Shown here: piece after piece, positions 44,347-55,809 of the stretch
How positions within the stretch are numbered: position 1 is the first letter of the stretch
Layout: each line of letters starts with the position of its first letter
Program-made: the position numbers and the translations under genes
The notes under the pieces: generated by a model
Seen by the model: the letters and a program-made list of their open reading frames with translations, nothing else
What the model was told of the DNA's origin: nothing
Database searches by the model: none
Assembly (NCBI RefSeq): GCF_001729485.1
Contig: NZ_CP017157.1
Coordinates: forward strand, 4,712,001-4,776,000
Direction: 5' to 3'
Length of the DNA: 64,000 nt
DNA from: Streptomyces lydicus
GTDB lineage: Bacteria > Actinomycetota > Actinomycetes > Streptomycetales > Streptomycetaceae

Positions 44347-45185
44347 GTGCCCGGTTGCGGGGAATGGCGCAGGAGACGGAGCGGATCGTCGCGGCGGGGG
44401 TGTACCGCGCGCCCGGCGGGCGGACGGTGGACATCGCGGCGGCCGTCGCGCGGGCCCGGGCGGGGACCCGGATGTACGGGCCGGGGCCGGTGGCGGTCGA
44501 GGGGCCGGCGCCGGGGACGACGGTGTTCGAGGTGACGAGGGAAGGGAGCCTGACGGCCGGGCGGCGGCTGGCCGCGGCGGGCGGTGGCCCGCTCGCGGTG
44601 CTGAACTTCGCCTCGGCCCGGAATCCCGGCGGCGGCTACCTCAACGGCGCGCAGGCGCAGGAGGAAGCGCTGTGCCGGGGTTCGGCGCTCTACAGCTGCG
44701 TGCGCGAGGCCCCGGAGTTCTACGCGGCGCACCGCGCCGACCCCAGTCCGTTCTACAGCGACCGGGTGATCCTCTCCCCCGGCGTGCCGGTGTTCCGGGA
44801 CGATCGGGGGGTGCTGCTCGACGAGCCGTACGAGGCGGGGTTCCTGACCTCGGCGGCGCCCAACGCGGGGGTGATCGCGCGGCAGCGGCCGGCCGAGGCG
44901 GGGCGGGTGCCGGCGGCGCTGGCGGCGCGGGCCGAGCGGGTGCTGGAGGTCGCCGCGGCGAGCGGGCACCGTCAACTGGTGCTCGGCGCCTGGGGCTGCG
45001 GGGTGTTCCGCAATGAACCCGCCGAGGTGGCGGGGGCGTTCGCGGCCGCGCTGCTGGGCGCGGGGCGGTTCGCCGGCTGGTTCGACCGGGTGGTGTTCGC
45101 CGTGCTCGACCGCCGGGAGCCCTCCCCCACCCGGGCCGCCTTCGACGAGGCGTTCCCGGCGTCCGGTGGGCCGGCCGCGGGCTGA
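44343..45185 (+). CDS. TIGR02452 family protein, poly(ADP-ribose) glycohydrolase-like
   Basis: The 280-aa protein carries the bacterial-type PARG catalytic signature: GGGYLNGAQAQEEALCR with GGG at residues 96-98 and the QEE loop at 106-108. Additional blocks are VLNFASARNP and LVLGAWGCGVFRNEP, the latter forming the ADP-ribose-binding loop of the macrodomain fold. The family hydrolyses poly(ADP-ribose) or ADP-ribose modifications in bacteria. No ADP-ribosyltransferase gene lies nearby, so it may act on chromosomal targets or as a general eraser. Confidence 0.88.
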   Translation: MSARLRGMAQETERIVAAGVYRAPGGRTVDIAAAVARARAGTRMYGPGPVAVEGPAPGTTVFEVTREGSLTAGRRLAAAGGGPLAVLNFASARNPGGGYLNGAQAQEEALCRGSALYSCVREAPEFYAAHRADPSPFYSDRVILSPGVPVFRDDRGVLLDEPYEAGFLTSAAPNAGVIARQRPAEAGRVPAALAARAERVLEVAAASGHRQLVLGAWGCGVFRNEPAEVAGAFAAALLGAGRFAGWFDRVVFAVLDRREPSPTRAAFDEAFPASGGPAAG

Positions 45186-45198
45186 GGGGGAAAGGAGC

Positions 45199-45234
45199 GG
45201 GGCGGCCGGACGCCCTCGGGCATCCGGCCGCCCC
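45199..45234. terminator. Bidirectional terminator between convergent genes
   Basis: A 12-bp perfect stem (GGGGCGGCCGGA at 45199-45210 with 45223-45234). The inner bases can add five more pairs apart from one mismatch. It lies between the PARG-like stop and the hydrolase stop. Confidence 0.85.
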
Positions 45235-45257
45235 TTCGGCGGTTCAGTGCCGGGTGG

Positions 45258-46895
45258 TTACCGCGCGGCCGGGAGGTCGGCGGTGCCCTTGGCCACGGCC
45301 TTGGCCGACGGCTTCGTCGGCTGCGGCGTGGCGTGCGGGGCGCAGGTCACGTCCTTGGCGTCGGTCTTCCCCTCCAGGAAGTACGCGTCGACCCGGTCGT
45401 TGATGCAGGGGTTGACCAGGCCGGTGACCCCGTGCGAACCGGCGTCCCGCTCGGTGATCAGGCGGGAGCCCTTGAAGCGCTTGTGCAGTTCGACGGCGCC
45501 GTCGTACGGGGTGGCGGCGTCCCGGGTGCTCTGCACGATCAGCACGCTGGGCAGGCCCTTGCCGGTACCGACCTCGACCGGCCGCTGCTGCTTGGCCGGC
45601 CAGGTGGCGCAGGGCAGGTTCATCCAGGCGTTGGCCCAGGTCATGAACGGCGCGCGCTGGTGGATGCGGGTGTTGTCGCGGTCCCACTTCTGCCAGCTGG
45701 TGGGCCACTTGGTGTCGGTGCACTCGACGGCCGTGTAGACCGCGTTGCCGTTCTCCGAGGCGATGTTGCCGGCGGTGTCCTTGAGGTTCGGCCCGGCGTT
45801 CTCGACGAGGGGCTTGGCGTCGCCGGAGCGGTAGGCGCTCCAGACCTCGGCGACGGTGGCCCACATCGAGTCGTAGTACGGCGCGTTCTGGAAGAAGCCG
45901 GTCAGCTCGGCGGGGCCGACGACGCCGCCGATCGGGTTCTTCTTGGCGGTCGCCCGCAGCGTCTCCCAGGCTGCCTGGACCTTCTCGGGGGTGTTCCCGA
46001 TGTGGTACGTGGCGTCGTTCTTGGCGACCCACTTCTTCCAGTCGCCCCAGCGGGTCTCGAAGGCGATGTCCTGGTCGAGGTTGGCCTGGTACCAGATCTT
46101 TTCGCGGGCCGGGTCGACGACGCTGTCGACGAGCATCCGGCGGACGTGGCCCGGGAAGAGCGTGCCGTAGACGGCGCCGAGGTAGGTGCCGTAGGAGACG
46201 CCCAGGTAGTTGAGCTTCTTCTCACCGAGCGCGGCGCGGACGACATCGAGGTCGCGGGCGGTGTTGGCGGTGGTCATGTACGGCAGGAGGGCGCCGCTGC
46301 GCTCGGCGCAGCCCTCGGCGTACTCCTTGGCGAGCTTGCGCTGGGCGCGCTTGTCGGCCTCGCTGTCCGGCACCGGGTCGGCCTTGGGGGCCTTGACGAA
46401 CTCCTGCGGGTCCATGCAGGAGATGGGCGCCGAGTGGCCCACGCCCCGCGGGTCGAAGCCCACGAAGTCGTACGCCTTGGCGGTCTTGGCCCACAGCGGG
46501 TTCTTGTTGGTGATGCGGGTCGGGAACCTCATGCCCGAACCGCCGGGTCCGCCGGGGTTGTAGAGGAGGGCGCCCTGCCGCTCCTGCTTGGTGCCGGTGC
46601 TGACGGCCCGGTCGACGGCGATCTTGATGGTGCGGCCGTTGGGCCGGGCGTAGTCGACCGGGACGGTGACGTAACCGCACTGGACGGGGGACTTCAGGCC
46701 CCAGTCCGCGGGGCAGTCCTGCCAGTCGATGCCCTTCTTGGCCGCGCGGGCGGCGGCGGTCTGGACGCCGCGCGCTTCGGCCTTTCCGCTCGTGTGGTGT
46801 TCGCCCGCACTGGCGGGCGTGGCGGCTATCGCTCCGGTGAGGAGCGCTCCGGTCACCAGGGTGCCGGCGGTGCCGAGCACTGCTTTTCTTCTCAC
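45258..46895 (-). CDS. Secreted tripeptidyl aminopeptidase-like alpha/beta hydrolase
   Basis: The 545-aa exported serine hydrolase has a signal peptide (VRRKAVLGTAGTLVTGALLT, then cleavage near residue 32). The oxyanion region is LLYNPGGPGGSGM, the nucleophile GVSYGTYLGAVYG, then SVLIVQSTRDAATPYDGAV with Asp. The C-terminal His lies in ITERDAGSHGVTG. Cysteine pairs (CPADWG, CMDPQE, CATWPA, CINDRV) suggest disulfides. It resembles the Streptomyces Tap/SlpD-E group that removes tripeptides. The GTG at 46895 is chosen by the GGGGGAAA ribosome site. Confidence 0.92.
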   Translation of the reverse strand: MRRKAVLGTAGTLVTGALLTGAIAATPASAGEHHTSGKAEARGVQTAAARAAKKGIDWQDCPADWGLKSPVQCGYVTVPVDYARPNGRTIKIAVDRAVSTGTKQERQGALLYNPGGPGGSGMRFPTRITNKNPLWAKTAKAYDFVGFDPRGVGHSAPISCMDPQEFVKAPKADPVPDSEADKRAQRKLAKEYAEGCAERSGALLPYMTTANTARDLDVVRAALGEKKLNYLGVSYGTYLGAVYGTLFPGHVRRMLVDSVVDPAREKIWYQANLDQDIAFETRWGDWKKWVAKNDATYHIGNTPEKVQAAWETLRATAKKNPIGGVVGPAELTGFFQNAPYYDSMWATVAEVWSAYRSGDAKPLVENAGPNLKDTAGNIASENGNAVYTAVECTDTKWPTSWQKWDRDNTRIHQRAPFMTWANAWMNLPCATWPAKQQRPVEVGTGKGLPSVLIVQSTRDAATPYDGAVELHKRFKGSRLITERDAGSHGVTGLVNPCINDRVDAYFLEGKTDAKDVTCAPHATPQPTKPSAKAVAKGTADLPAAR

Positions 46896-47432
46896 GTGGT
46901 CGTTTCCCCCTGCTCGGTGGGCCACTTGTGGCGGCGTTGATCGCGGGCCTATGGGGGGATCCTGTCGTCTGTCCTCCCCTCCTGAACAGGTTTGACCGGC
47001 AATTCTTTACCAAGCTGTAGGTTTCCGGGTGGACGGATGCCGGATCGGGAACGGCCGGACATGGCGCCGGAACCCCACCCTTTTCGGCCAAGCGGGGCGG
47101 GCAGCGGCCCAAGGGATCGCCCTCCTGGCGCGGCGCCCGGGGAGTTGCCAACGCGTCATGGGCGCAGGCGCGTTGACGAGCGCGGAGGCGTCCGGTGGGC
47201 AGGCCGTGCGGTCGGGCGGTGGTGGGTGACGGGACGCCGTCCGGACCGGTTCGGTTGGCCGCCGGAACACCAACGAGGGGCGAGAACAGGTCAATTGCCG
47301 TGGACCTGCCCAGGAGGCATGTGCCAATCGCGCACCTTCAGTAACCTTCCGTGAAGGCTCTCCCACGCACTGCCACAAGGGAGGGCCTCGGCGTTTTCGC
47401 GCCCGTCCAAGCCGCCGCGAAGGAGTTCCGAA
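46896..47432. other. Long non-coding gap before the Roadblock cassette
   Basis: 537 bases between the divergent hydrolase and the first Roadblock-like gene. It should contain both promoters. A short CTTCA/TGAAG inverted repeat lies at about 47337-47357. TTGACC at 46993 could be part of a promoter. No protein-coding or RNA gene is convincing. Confidence 0.45.
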
Positions 47433-47819
47433 GTGCCGGGTATCGACCAGGTGTTGTCCCAAGCCATGGGGATCCCGGGCGTTCTGGGCGCCGCCCTGAT
47501 CGACTGGACCAGCGGCCTCACGCTGGGCACGGCCGGGCTGGCCCCGCACGGCGACCACGACGCGGCCGCCGCGGACACCGCCGACGTCGTGCAGGCCGTC
47601 GCGCGCAACGCCACGTTCGACACCGCGGGCGGCACGGACGGCCCGGCCCTGGAGGACCTGATCATCACGGCGGCCGGCAGCTACCACCTGATCCGTTTCG
47701 TGCACACCGCCTTCGACAGCCAGACCTACCTCTACCTCTGGCTGGACCGCGCGCAGGCGAATCTCGCGGTCGCCCGGCTGCGGTTGCGCGATCTGGCGGC
47801 GGAGCTGGTCCCGTCCTGA
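47433..47819 (+). CDS. Roadblock/LC7-like protein, first of the cassette
   Basis: The 128-aa protein is composed of a single Roadblock/LC7-like alpha/beta domain. It begins VPGIDQVLSQAMGIPGVLGA and includes LIDWTSGLTLGT, LEDLIITAAGSYHLIRFVHT and LYLWLDRAQANLAVARLRLR. The last gene of this cassette (49252) is a clear paralogue, with equivalent DYTSGMAL, IEDMLITLTAQYHIIRPV and LVLDRKRSNLALARHRL blocks. Roadblock domains usually bind small GTPases or act as scaffolds. The GTG start follows GGAG. First gene of a four-gene cassette. Confidence 0.75.
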   Translation: MPGIDQVLSQAMGIPGVLGAALIDWTSGLTLGTAGLAPHGDHDAAAADTADVVQAVARNATFDTAGGTDGPALEDLIITAAGSYHLIRFVHTAFDSQTYLYLWLDRAQANLAVARLRLRDLAAELVPS

Positions 47820-47863
47820 CCACCCGGCTCCGCCTGCTCGCACGAACGGTTAGGGAACCAGCC

Positions 47864-48718
47864 ATGGGCCTGCCCATATCTCCTCACCCGCCCACCCCGG
47901 CCGGGCTGCTCGACCGGTTCGCCGCCGAGCGCGTCACCGGCGTGCTGCGCGGCCCGCACGGCTGCTTCTACCTCCTGGACGGCGCGGTCACCTGCGTCGA
48001 GGGCGCCGCCGCGCCGGGGATCGACGTACGGCTCAGCGCGGCCGGCAAGGTGCCGCCGCAGGGCTGGCGGTACGCCGCGGAGCGGGCCGGGCCGCAGCGG
48101 CGCGGGGGCCAGTTCCTGGTCAGTGAGGGCTGGTTGACGCAGGGCGAGCTGGAGGTGTGCCATCTCGCCGCGCTGCTCGACGCCGCGTTCTTCGCCCTGC
48201 CGCTGCCGCCCGAAGCCACCTCCTTCACGCCGGGTACGGGCCACTGGCTGGGCGTCGTCCGCCCGGTGAGCGCGGCCGCCCTGCAGCAGGCGACGGCGCG
48301 CCGCCGCGCGTTGCTGGACCGGCTGCGCCGCTGGGCGGCGGCCGACACCTCCCCCGTCGTCCCGGTCCCCACGGGCGACCGCGCGCCCGCGCCCACGAGC
48401 CGGCAGCGGCGGCTGCTGGCCCATGCCGACGGCCGGCACACCCCCTACGAACTGGCCCGCACGCTGGGCCAGTCCGCCTTCGTGACGCTGCTCGACGTCC
48501 GCCGGCTGGCCGCGGCCGGTCTCGTCCGGATGCCGCCGGCGCCGGGCGGACTCCCCCGGCGGCGGCCCGGCGCCAGTCTCGACGGTCCGGCCCCGCCGGC
48601 CGCCGCAGGTCCTCGTCCCCCCACCTGGCAACTACCGGTCCCGGACGCCCTCCGTACCGCCGATCCGGATATTGCCCTCCTTGTCCGACTGCGTACGGCA
48701 CTGGAGGAAAACCTGTGA
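47864..48718 (+). CDS. PATAN/DUF4388-like protein of the Roadblock cassette
   Basis: The 284-aa protein opens PTPAGLLDRFAAERVTGVLR followed by GCFYLLDGAVTCVEG. It then has SEGWLTQGELEVCHLAALLD and DAAFFALPLPPEATSF, a pattern like PATAN/DUF4388 domains of bacterial signalling proteins. The second half has a winged-helix-like region (LLAHADGRHTPYELARTLGQ, LLDVRRLAAAGLVRM) and a Pro-rich tail. The ATG follows AGGGA and sits 44 bases after the first Roadblock gene. Domain assignment is by eye; role is unknown, presumably a regulator or scaffold with the Roadblock partners. Confidence 0.72.
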   Translation: MGLPISPHPPTPAGLLDRFAAERVTGVLRGPHGCFYLLDGAVTCVEGAAAPGIDVRLSAAGKVPPQGWRYAAERAGPQRRGGQFLVSEGWLTQGELEVCHLAALLDAAFFALPLPPEATSFTPGTGHWLGVVRPVSAAALQQATARRRALLDRLRRWAAADTSPVVPVPTGDRAPAPTSRQRRLLAHADGRHTPYELARTLGQSAFVTLLDVRRLAAAGLVRMPPAPGGLPRRRPGASLDGPAPPAAAGPRPPTWQLPVPDALRTADPDIALLVRLRTALEENL

Positions 48719-48788
48719 ACCCTTGCGCGCGAAGGCCGTGCACGGCATGAGGCGCGCGCTCAGAAAACGCGCCGCGAAAAGGAGACTG

Positions 48789-49169
48789 ATGACGATCGAA
48801 CCCCGGATACGGGACGAATTGCACACGCTGCGCGATCAAGTGCGGCATTTCCAGGGCGGAATGGTGGCGAGCGTGGACGGCATGGTGATCGCCCACGACC
48901 TGCCGGACATCGAACCGGACGGCCTGGCCGCGCTCACCGCCGCGGCCATCGGGGTGGCCAAGCGCCTCACCGAGGCGACCGGTCAGGGTGCCTTCGAGGA
49001 GACGCTGACCCGCGGCTCCGACGGCTACATCGCGGCCTACTCGGCGGGCCGCCGCGCCGTCCTCACGGCCGTGGCCAGCCCGCACACCAACGTGGGACGA
49101 CTCCATCTGCAGGCCAGGCGGGCGGCCGAGCGCATCGGCGCGCTCGTCGACGCGGCCCCGCGCGCGTAG
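48789..49169 (+). CDS. Roadblock/LC7 domain protein
   Basis: The 126-aa protein has the classical bacterial Roadblock pattern: LRDQVRHFQGGMVASVDGMV, IAHDLPDIEPDGLAALTAAA, ATGQGAFEETLTRGSDGYIA and LTAVASPHTNVGRLHLQARR. Starts at ATG 48789 after GGAGAC. It differs from the two flanking paralogues and probably provides a heterodimer partner. No MglA-like GTPase gene is nearby, unlike CvnB of conservons. Confidence 0.87.
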   Translation: MTIEPRIRDELHTLRDQVRHFQGGMVASVDGMVIAHDLPDIEPDGLAALTAAAIGVAKRLTEATGQGAFEETLTRGSDGYIAAYSAGRRAVLTAVASPHTNVGRLHLQARRAAERIGALVDAAPRA

Positions 49170-49251
49170 TCGCCCCGCCGGGACCCTCCCGGCAGGCAGC
49201 GGCAGCTGCCACCCGGAAACACCTCAGAGAATGCGAAAGGTCACACCCCTC

Positions 49252-49626
49252 ATGGCTCAAATGGAAACCGCTCTCGCCGACGCCATGTCGAACATCGAAG
49301 GCGCGATAGGCGTCGCCCTGGTCGACTACACCAGCGGAATGGCGCTGGCCACCCTCGGCGACAACCAGACCTTCGATCTGAATATCGCCGCCGCCGGCAA
49401 CACCGATGTCGTCCGCGCGAAGATGCGCACGATGGAGATGCTGGAACTCCAGGGCGCCATCGAGGACATGCTCATCACCCTGACCGCGCAGTACCACATC
49501 ATCCGCCCGGTGTCGGGCAAGAGCGGCAGCGGCCTGTTCCTCTACCTGGTGCTGGACCGCAAGCGGTCCAATCTCGCCCTGGCCCGCCACCGGCTGGCCC
49601 GGCTGGAGGCCGAGCTGGAGGTGTAG
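49252..49626 (+). CDS. Roadblock/LC7-like protein, last of the cassette
   Basis: The 124-aa protein is a paralogue of the one at 47433, with DYTSGMALATLGDNQTFDLN, the conserved IEDMLITLTAQYHII and LVLDRKRSNLALARHRLARL. Its start at 49252 (MAQMETALADAMSNIEGAIG) is preferred over 49231 because AAAGG lies upstream. The stop lies seven bases from the convergent ureD stop, so the cassette ends here. No terminator is apparent between them. Confidence 0.82.
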   Translation: MAQMETALADAMSNIEGAIGVALVDYTSGMALATLGDNQTFDLNIAAAGNTDVVRAKMRTMEMLELQGAIEDMLITLTAQYHIIRPVSGKSGSGLFLYLVLDRKRSNLALARHRLARLEAELEV

Positions 49627-49633
49627 GGCGCGG

Positions 49634-50469
49634 TCACCCGGCGACGGCGCGGGCGGCCTCGTCCAGGAGGCGGCGCAGCCGCAGCGCGTCGGGGGCGACG
49701 GCGGTGGCCAGCGCCCCGGGACCGGCGAGCGGGGCCAGTACGCCCTGCGCCGGGCCGTCGCCGGGCTCACCGTCCGGCGCCCCGCCGAGCAACCGGACCT
49801 CGGTCGGTTCTTCCTCGAACTCCGGTCCCACGACCAGGAGTTGGCCCATGGCACGGTTGCCGTCCAGCACGGCGGAAGTGTCCCAGCCGGGGACGCCGGG
49901 CCCGTAGGCCGTCTCCTGGTCGAGCAGGGTGCGGCCGGCGCGGCGGACGGTGAGCCGGCTGCGCAGTGCCCCGGTCTCCTCACCGCTGCGTCCCAGCACC
50001 TGCTCCTCGCGGAGCACCAGGCGCGCGGTGGGGGCCAGCTCGACGGTGGTGGTCATCCGCAGCTCGCTGCCCCGGGCGGAGATCAGCGGCTCCGGCAGCC
50101 AGTCGAGCCGTGCGCCCTCACCGACCGTCAGACGCACGTCGTAGGTGGCCGTTTCGCCGGTCCGGCCGGGCAGCGCGACGGTCGCCGCGGCGGCCGTGAC
50201 GTGCAGTGCGGTGCCGGCCTCCGCGGTCGCCTCGATGGCCAGCCGGTCGCCGCCGAGCGGGGCGCTCATCGCGCTGACGACACAGACCCGGGCCTGCCCG
50301 GCACCCGCGCGAATGCGGCGCAGCGCCAGCGGACCGTCGCCGTCGAGGACGGGCAGCCGGACGGCGCCGGACGTGTCGGCCCGCGCGACGATGCGGGCGG
50401 TGGCGTGCAGCCCGGCGGCCGAGGGTGCGGGAGCCGGCGGCCGTACCGCCCGCGGGGGGAGCGCGAGGG

Positions 50470-50473
<4 letters not shown>
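49634..50473 (-). CDS. ureD: Urease accessory protein UreD
   Basis: UreD (UreH) is a scaffold that binds apo-urease and passes nickel from UreG. The 279-aa beta-rich protein has [16 protein letters not shown] blocks ([20 protein letters not shown]), [13 protein letters not shown], and [20 protein letters not shown]. The ATG at 50473 gives a four-base ATGA overlap with ureG; an in-frame GTG/ATG 18 bases earlier is possible. Last gene of the urease operon. Confidence 0.9.
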
Positions 50474-51180
<707 letters not shown>

Positions 51181-51240
51181 GGTCACTCCGGGGTTCGTAC
51201 GGCCGCCGGGGGCGGCGGGGGTCCGGCGGGCGGCCGGGGG

Positions 51241-51915
51241 TCAGGAGGCGAAGAGGCGTACCGGCCAGCCGGCGTGCGCCTGCGCGGTGATGTCGAGCAG
51301 GGGGGCGGAGGCGGCGGGCAGTGCGTCGACTCCTTCGGTGGTGACGCGTTCCGCCGCCGCGGCGCCCTGCCGGGCGACCTCGTCGAGGTCGGCGGCCAGG
51401 TGGGCGAGCACGGCGGTGGCGTCGAAGGGGTCCAGGCTGAGCAGCCGGACGGCCGCGGTGGCCGGGCCGCTGATGTTCTCGTACGCCACCGCGTAGGCGG
51501 CGTCGAGCGGCGCAAGGCCCGCGGAACGGGCGGCCAGGCCCAGCACGACGGGCTGGTGCGCGCCGCGCGGCCGGGCCGCGGCGAGCGCGTCGAGGGCGGG
51601 GCCCGGCCAGGTGGCGCGGGCCGCCCGCATCATCTGGCGGCCCAGCCGTCTGGCGACCTGCCGCAGCGCCGGTACGGGCGTACGGGCGTCGGCCGCGTCG
51701 TCCAGGAGGAGCGGGTCGCAGCCGGCCGCGGCCGCGGCGGCGAGTGCCGCGGCGACCAGGCCGGCGGTGTGCAGCCGGCCCCGGCAGAAGCTCTCCAGGG
51801 TGGCGGCGTCCTTGATGCGTCCCGCGGCGACGGCCGGTTCGGCGCCGCCCGAGTGGGCGTGTCCGCCGGCGGGGAACCGGCCGTCGGCGAGGACGAGCAG
51901 CGCGGCACGGCTCAT
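51241..51915 (-). CDS. ureF: Urease accessory protein UreF
   Basis: UreF bridges UreD and UreG in the nickel-delivery complex. The 224-aa all-helical protein begins MSRAALLVLADGRFPAGGHA with HSGG near residue 20, a UreF hallmark. Later LLSLDPFDATAVLAHLAADL and the C-terminal PLLDITAQAHAGWPVRLFAS are typical. Follows ureC after 41 bases on the minus strand. Confidence 0.92.
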   Translation of the reverse strand: MSRAALLVLADGRFPAGGHAHSGGAEPAVAAGRIKDAATLESFCRGRLHTAGLVAAALAAAAAAGCDPLLLDDAADARTPVPALRQVARRLGRQMMRAARATWPGPALDALAAARPRGAHQPVVLGLAARSAGLAPLDAAYAVAYENISGPATAAVRLLSLDPFDATAVLAHLAADLDEVARQGAAAAERVTTEGVDALPAASAPLLDITAQAHAGWPVRLFAS

Positions 51916-51956
51916 CGGCGGTCCAGGGTGTTCGTCGGGTGCTTCATCGTGGCGCG

Positions 51957-53678
51957 TCAGAAGAGGAAGTACCGCTGGGTCATGGGCAGTTCGGCGGCCG
52001 GGTGGGGTTCGACCACGTCGCCGTCGATGGTCACCGTGAAGGTGTCGGGGTCGACGTGCACCCGCGGCAGCGCGTCGTTGTTGCGCATGTCGGCCTTGGT
52101 GACGCCCCGGGTGGAGCGGATCGCCTCGTACCGCTTCGCCAGCGGCAGACGCTCGGGGAGGTTGTCCTCCAGGGCCTGCTGGGAGACGAAGTTGACCGAG
52201 TTGCTGCCGGGGGCCTTGCCGGTGGCGCCGAACATCGGGCGGGGCAGGACCGGCTGCGGGGTGGGGATGGACGCGTTGGCGTCGCCCATCTGCGCATAGG
52301 CGATCTGGCCGCCCTTGATGACCAGTTGCGGTTTGACGCCGAAGAACGCCGGGTCCCACAGCACGAGGTCGGCGAGCTTGCCGTTCTCCACCGAGCCGAC
52401 GAGGTGGTCGATGCCCTGGGCGAGGGCCGCGTTGATGGTGTATTTCGCGACGTAGCGCCGGGCGCGGTGGTTGTCGGCGCGGCCGTCGCCGGGCAGGGTG
52501 CCGCGGCGCCGTTTCATGACGTGGGCGGTCTGCCAGGTCCGCAGCACGACCTCGCCGATCCGGCCCATGGCCTGGGCGTCGGACGACATGATCGAGATGG
52601 CGCCGAGGTCGTGCAGGATGTCCTCCGCCGCGATGGTGGAGGGCCGGATCCGGGACTCGGCGAAGGCCAGGTCCTCGGGAACGGCGGGGTTGAGGTGGTG
52701 GCAGACCATCAGCATGTCGAGGTGTTCCTCGACGGTGTTGACGGTGTGCGGCCGGGTGGGGTTGGTGGACGCCGGCAGGACGTTCGGCTCGGAGACCATC
52801 GCGATCATGTCGGGGGCGTGGCCGCCGCCGGCGCCCTCGACGTGGAAGGCGTGGATGGCGCGGCCGGCGATGGCGGCGAGGGTGTCGCCCAGGAAGCCCG
52901 CTTCGTTCAGCGTGTCCGTGTGGATGGCGAGCTGGGCGCCGCTCTCCTCGCAGATGGTCAGGCAGGCGTCGAGGACGGCCGGGGTCGCCCCCCAGTCCTC
53001 GTGGATCTTGAAGCCGAGTACGCCGGCCCGCAGCTGGTCGCGCATCGAGGTGAGGGAGGTGGTGTTGCCCTTGCCGAGCAGTCCGACGTTGACCGGCAGG
53101 GAGTCCATCGCCTCGAACATCCGGGCCACGTGCCAGGCGCCGGGGGTGATGGTGGTGGCCTTGCTGCCCTCGGCGGGACCGGTGCCGCCGCCGACGAGGG
53201 TGGTCACGCCGGAGGCCAGCGCCTCGTCCGCCTGCTGGGGGCAGATGAAGTGCACGTGGGTGTCGATGCCGCCGGCGGTGAGGATCTTGCCGTTGCCCGC
53301 GATGATCTCGGTCTCGGGCCCGATGACCAGGTCGGGGTGGACGCCGTCCATGGTGTCGGGGTTGCCGGCCTTGCCGAGCGCGGTGATCCGTCCGTCGCGG
53401 ATGCCGACGTCGGCCTTGACGACGCCCCAGTGGTCGAGGACGACGGCGCCGGTGATCACGGTGTCCGGGGCGCCCTCGGCGCGGGTGGCGCGGGACTGGC
53501 CCATCGACTCGCGGATCACCTTGCCGCCGCCGAAGACGGCCTCGTCGCCGGCCCGGCCCGGGCCGCCCGAGCGGTCCTCGGTGATCTCGATGACCAGGTC
53601 GGTGTCGGCGAGCCGGATCCGGTCGCCCGCGGTGGGGCCGAAGAGGTCGGCGTACGCCTGGCGGGTGAGCTCAGCCAT
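51957..53678 (-). CDS. ureC: Urease alpha subunit (catalytic)
   Basis: UreC holds the di-nickel centre that hydrolyses urea to ammonia and carbamate. The 573-aa protein has the nickel ligands in [14 protein letters not shown], the carbamylated Lys in GFKIHEDWG, the later histidines in [15 protein letters not shown], and the flap MVCHHLNP with the catalytic His. ATG at 53678 gives [20 protein letters not shown]. It overlaps ureB by eight bases. Confidence 0.97.
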   Translation of the reverse strand: MAELTRQAYADLFGPTAGDRIRLADTDLVIEITEDRSGGPGRAGDEAVFGGGKVIRESMGQSRATRAEGAPDTVITGAVVLDHWGVVKADVGIRDGRITALGKAGNPDTMDGVHPDLVIGPETEIIAGNGKILTAGGIDTHVHFICPQQADEALASGVTTLVGGGTGPAEGSKATTITPGAWHVARMFEAMDSLPVNVGLLGKGNTTSLTSMRDQLRAGVLGFKIHEDWGATPAVLDACLTICEESGAQLAIHTDTLNEAGFLGDTLAAIAGRAIHAFHVEGAGGGHAPDMIAMVSEPNVLPASTNPTRPHTVNTVEEHLDMLMVCHHLNPAVPEDLAFAESRIRPSTIAAEDILHDLGAISIMSSDAQAMGRIGEVVLRTWQTAHVMKRRRGTLPGDGRADNHRARRYVAKYTINAALAQGIDHLVGSVENGKLADLVLWDPAFFGVKPQLVIKGGQIAYAQMGDANASIPTPQPVLPRPMFGATGKAPGSNSVNFVSQQALEDNLPERLPLAKRYEAIRSTRGVTKADMRNNDALPRVHVDPDTFTVTIDGDVVEPHPAAELPMTQRYFLF

Positions 53679-53982
53679 CGAGGGTGCCTCCGGTCTCGCC
53701 GCGCAGACCCGGGACGATCCGCTTGCCCCCGACGGGGACCAGCTCGACCTCGGTGGGGATGCCGGGCTCGAAGCGCACGGCGGAGCCGGCCGCGACGTTG
53801 AGCCGCTTGCCGTGCGCGGCCGCACGGTCGAAGTCGAGGCCGGGGTTGGCCTCGGCGAAGTGGTAGTGGGAGCCGACCTGGACGGGGCGGTCGGCGGCGT
53901 TGAGGACGGTCAGGCGCGTGACGGGGAGCCCTTCGTTGAGGCGCACCGGCTCGTCGGCGTGGAGGATCTGTCCCGGGATCAT
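53671..53982 (-). CDS. ureB: Urease beta subunit
   Basis: The 103-aa structural subunit begins [20 protein letters not shown]. It contains [24 protein letters not shown] and [11 protein letters not shown]. It is a separate subunit here, as in most actinobacteria, not fused to UreA. Eighteen bases separate it from ureA and it overlaps ureC. Confidence 0.96.
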   Translation of the reverse strand: MIPGQILHADEPVRLNEGLPVTRLTVLNAADRPVQVGSHYHFAEANPGLDFDRAAAHGKRLNVAAGSAVRFEPGIPTEVELVPVGGKRIVPGLRGETGGTLDG

Positions 53983-53999
53983 CGTCTGCTCTCCCCCGG

Positions 54000-54302
54000 T
54001 CAGTTGATGGGCTCGTGAACGGTGACGAGCTTGGTGCCGTCCGGGAAGGTGGCCTCGACCTGTACGTCGTGGATCATCTCCGGCACCCCCTCCATGACCT
54101 CGTCACGGGTGAGGACCTTGCGGCCGGAGGACATCAGCTCGGCGACGGTGCGGCCGTCCCTGGCGCCTTCGAGGATGTGCACGGTCAGCAGCGCGATGGA
54201 CTCCGGGTGGTTGAGCTTCAGTCCCCGGGCCCGCCGCTTTTCGGCCACGTCTGCCGCCACATGAATCATCAAGCGCTCTTGCTCATGCGGGGTCAGCTGC
54301 AT
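54000..54302 (-). CDS. ureA: Urease gamma subunit
   Basis: The 100-aa subunit begins [20 protein letters not shown] and includes [20 protein letters not shown] and [20 protein letters not shown]. The ATG at 54302 matches the normal UreA start and follows GAGGTGG; the frame is open to 54362 but that is not conserved. First gene of the operon ureABCFGD. Confidence 0.96.
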   Translation of the reverse strand: MQLTPHEQERLMIHVAADVAEKRRARGLKLNHPESIALLTVHILEGARDGRTVAELMSSGRKVLTRDEVMEGVPEMIHDVQVEATFPDGTKLVTVHEPIN

Positions 54303-55771
<1,469 letters not shown>

Positions 55772-55809
55772 GCTACCGCTTCCCCGCAGCGGTCAGCACA
55801 CGCCGACCG

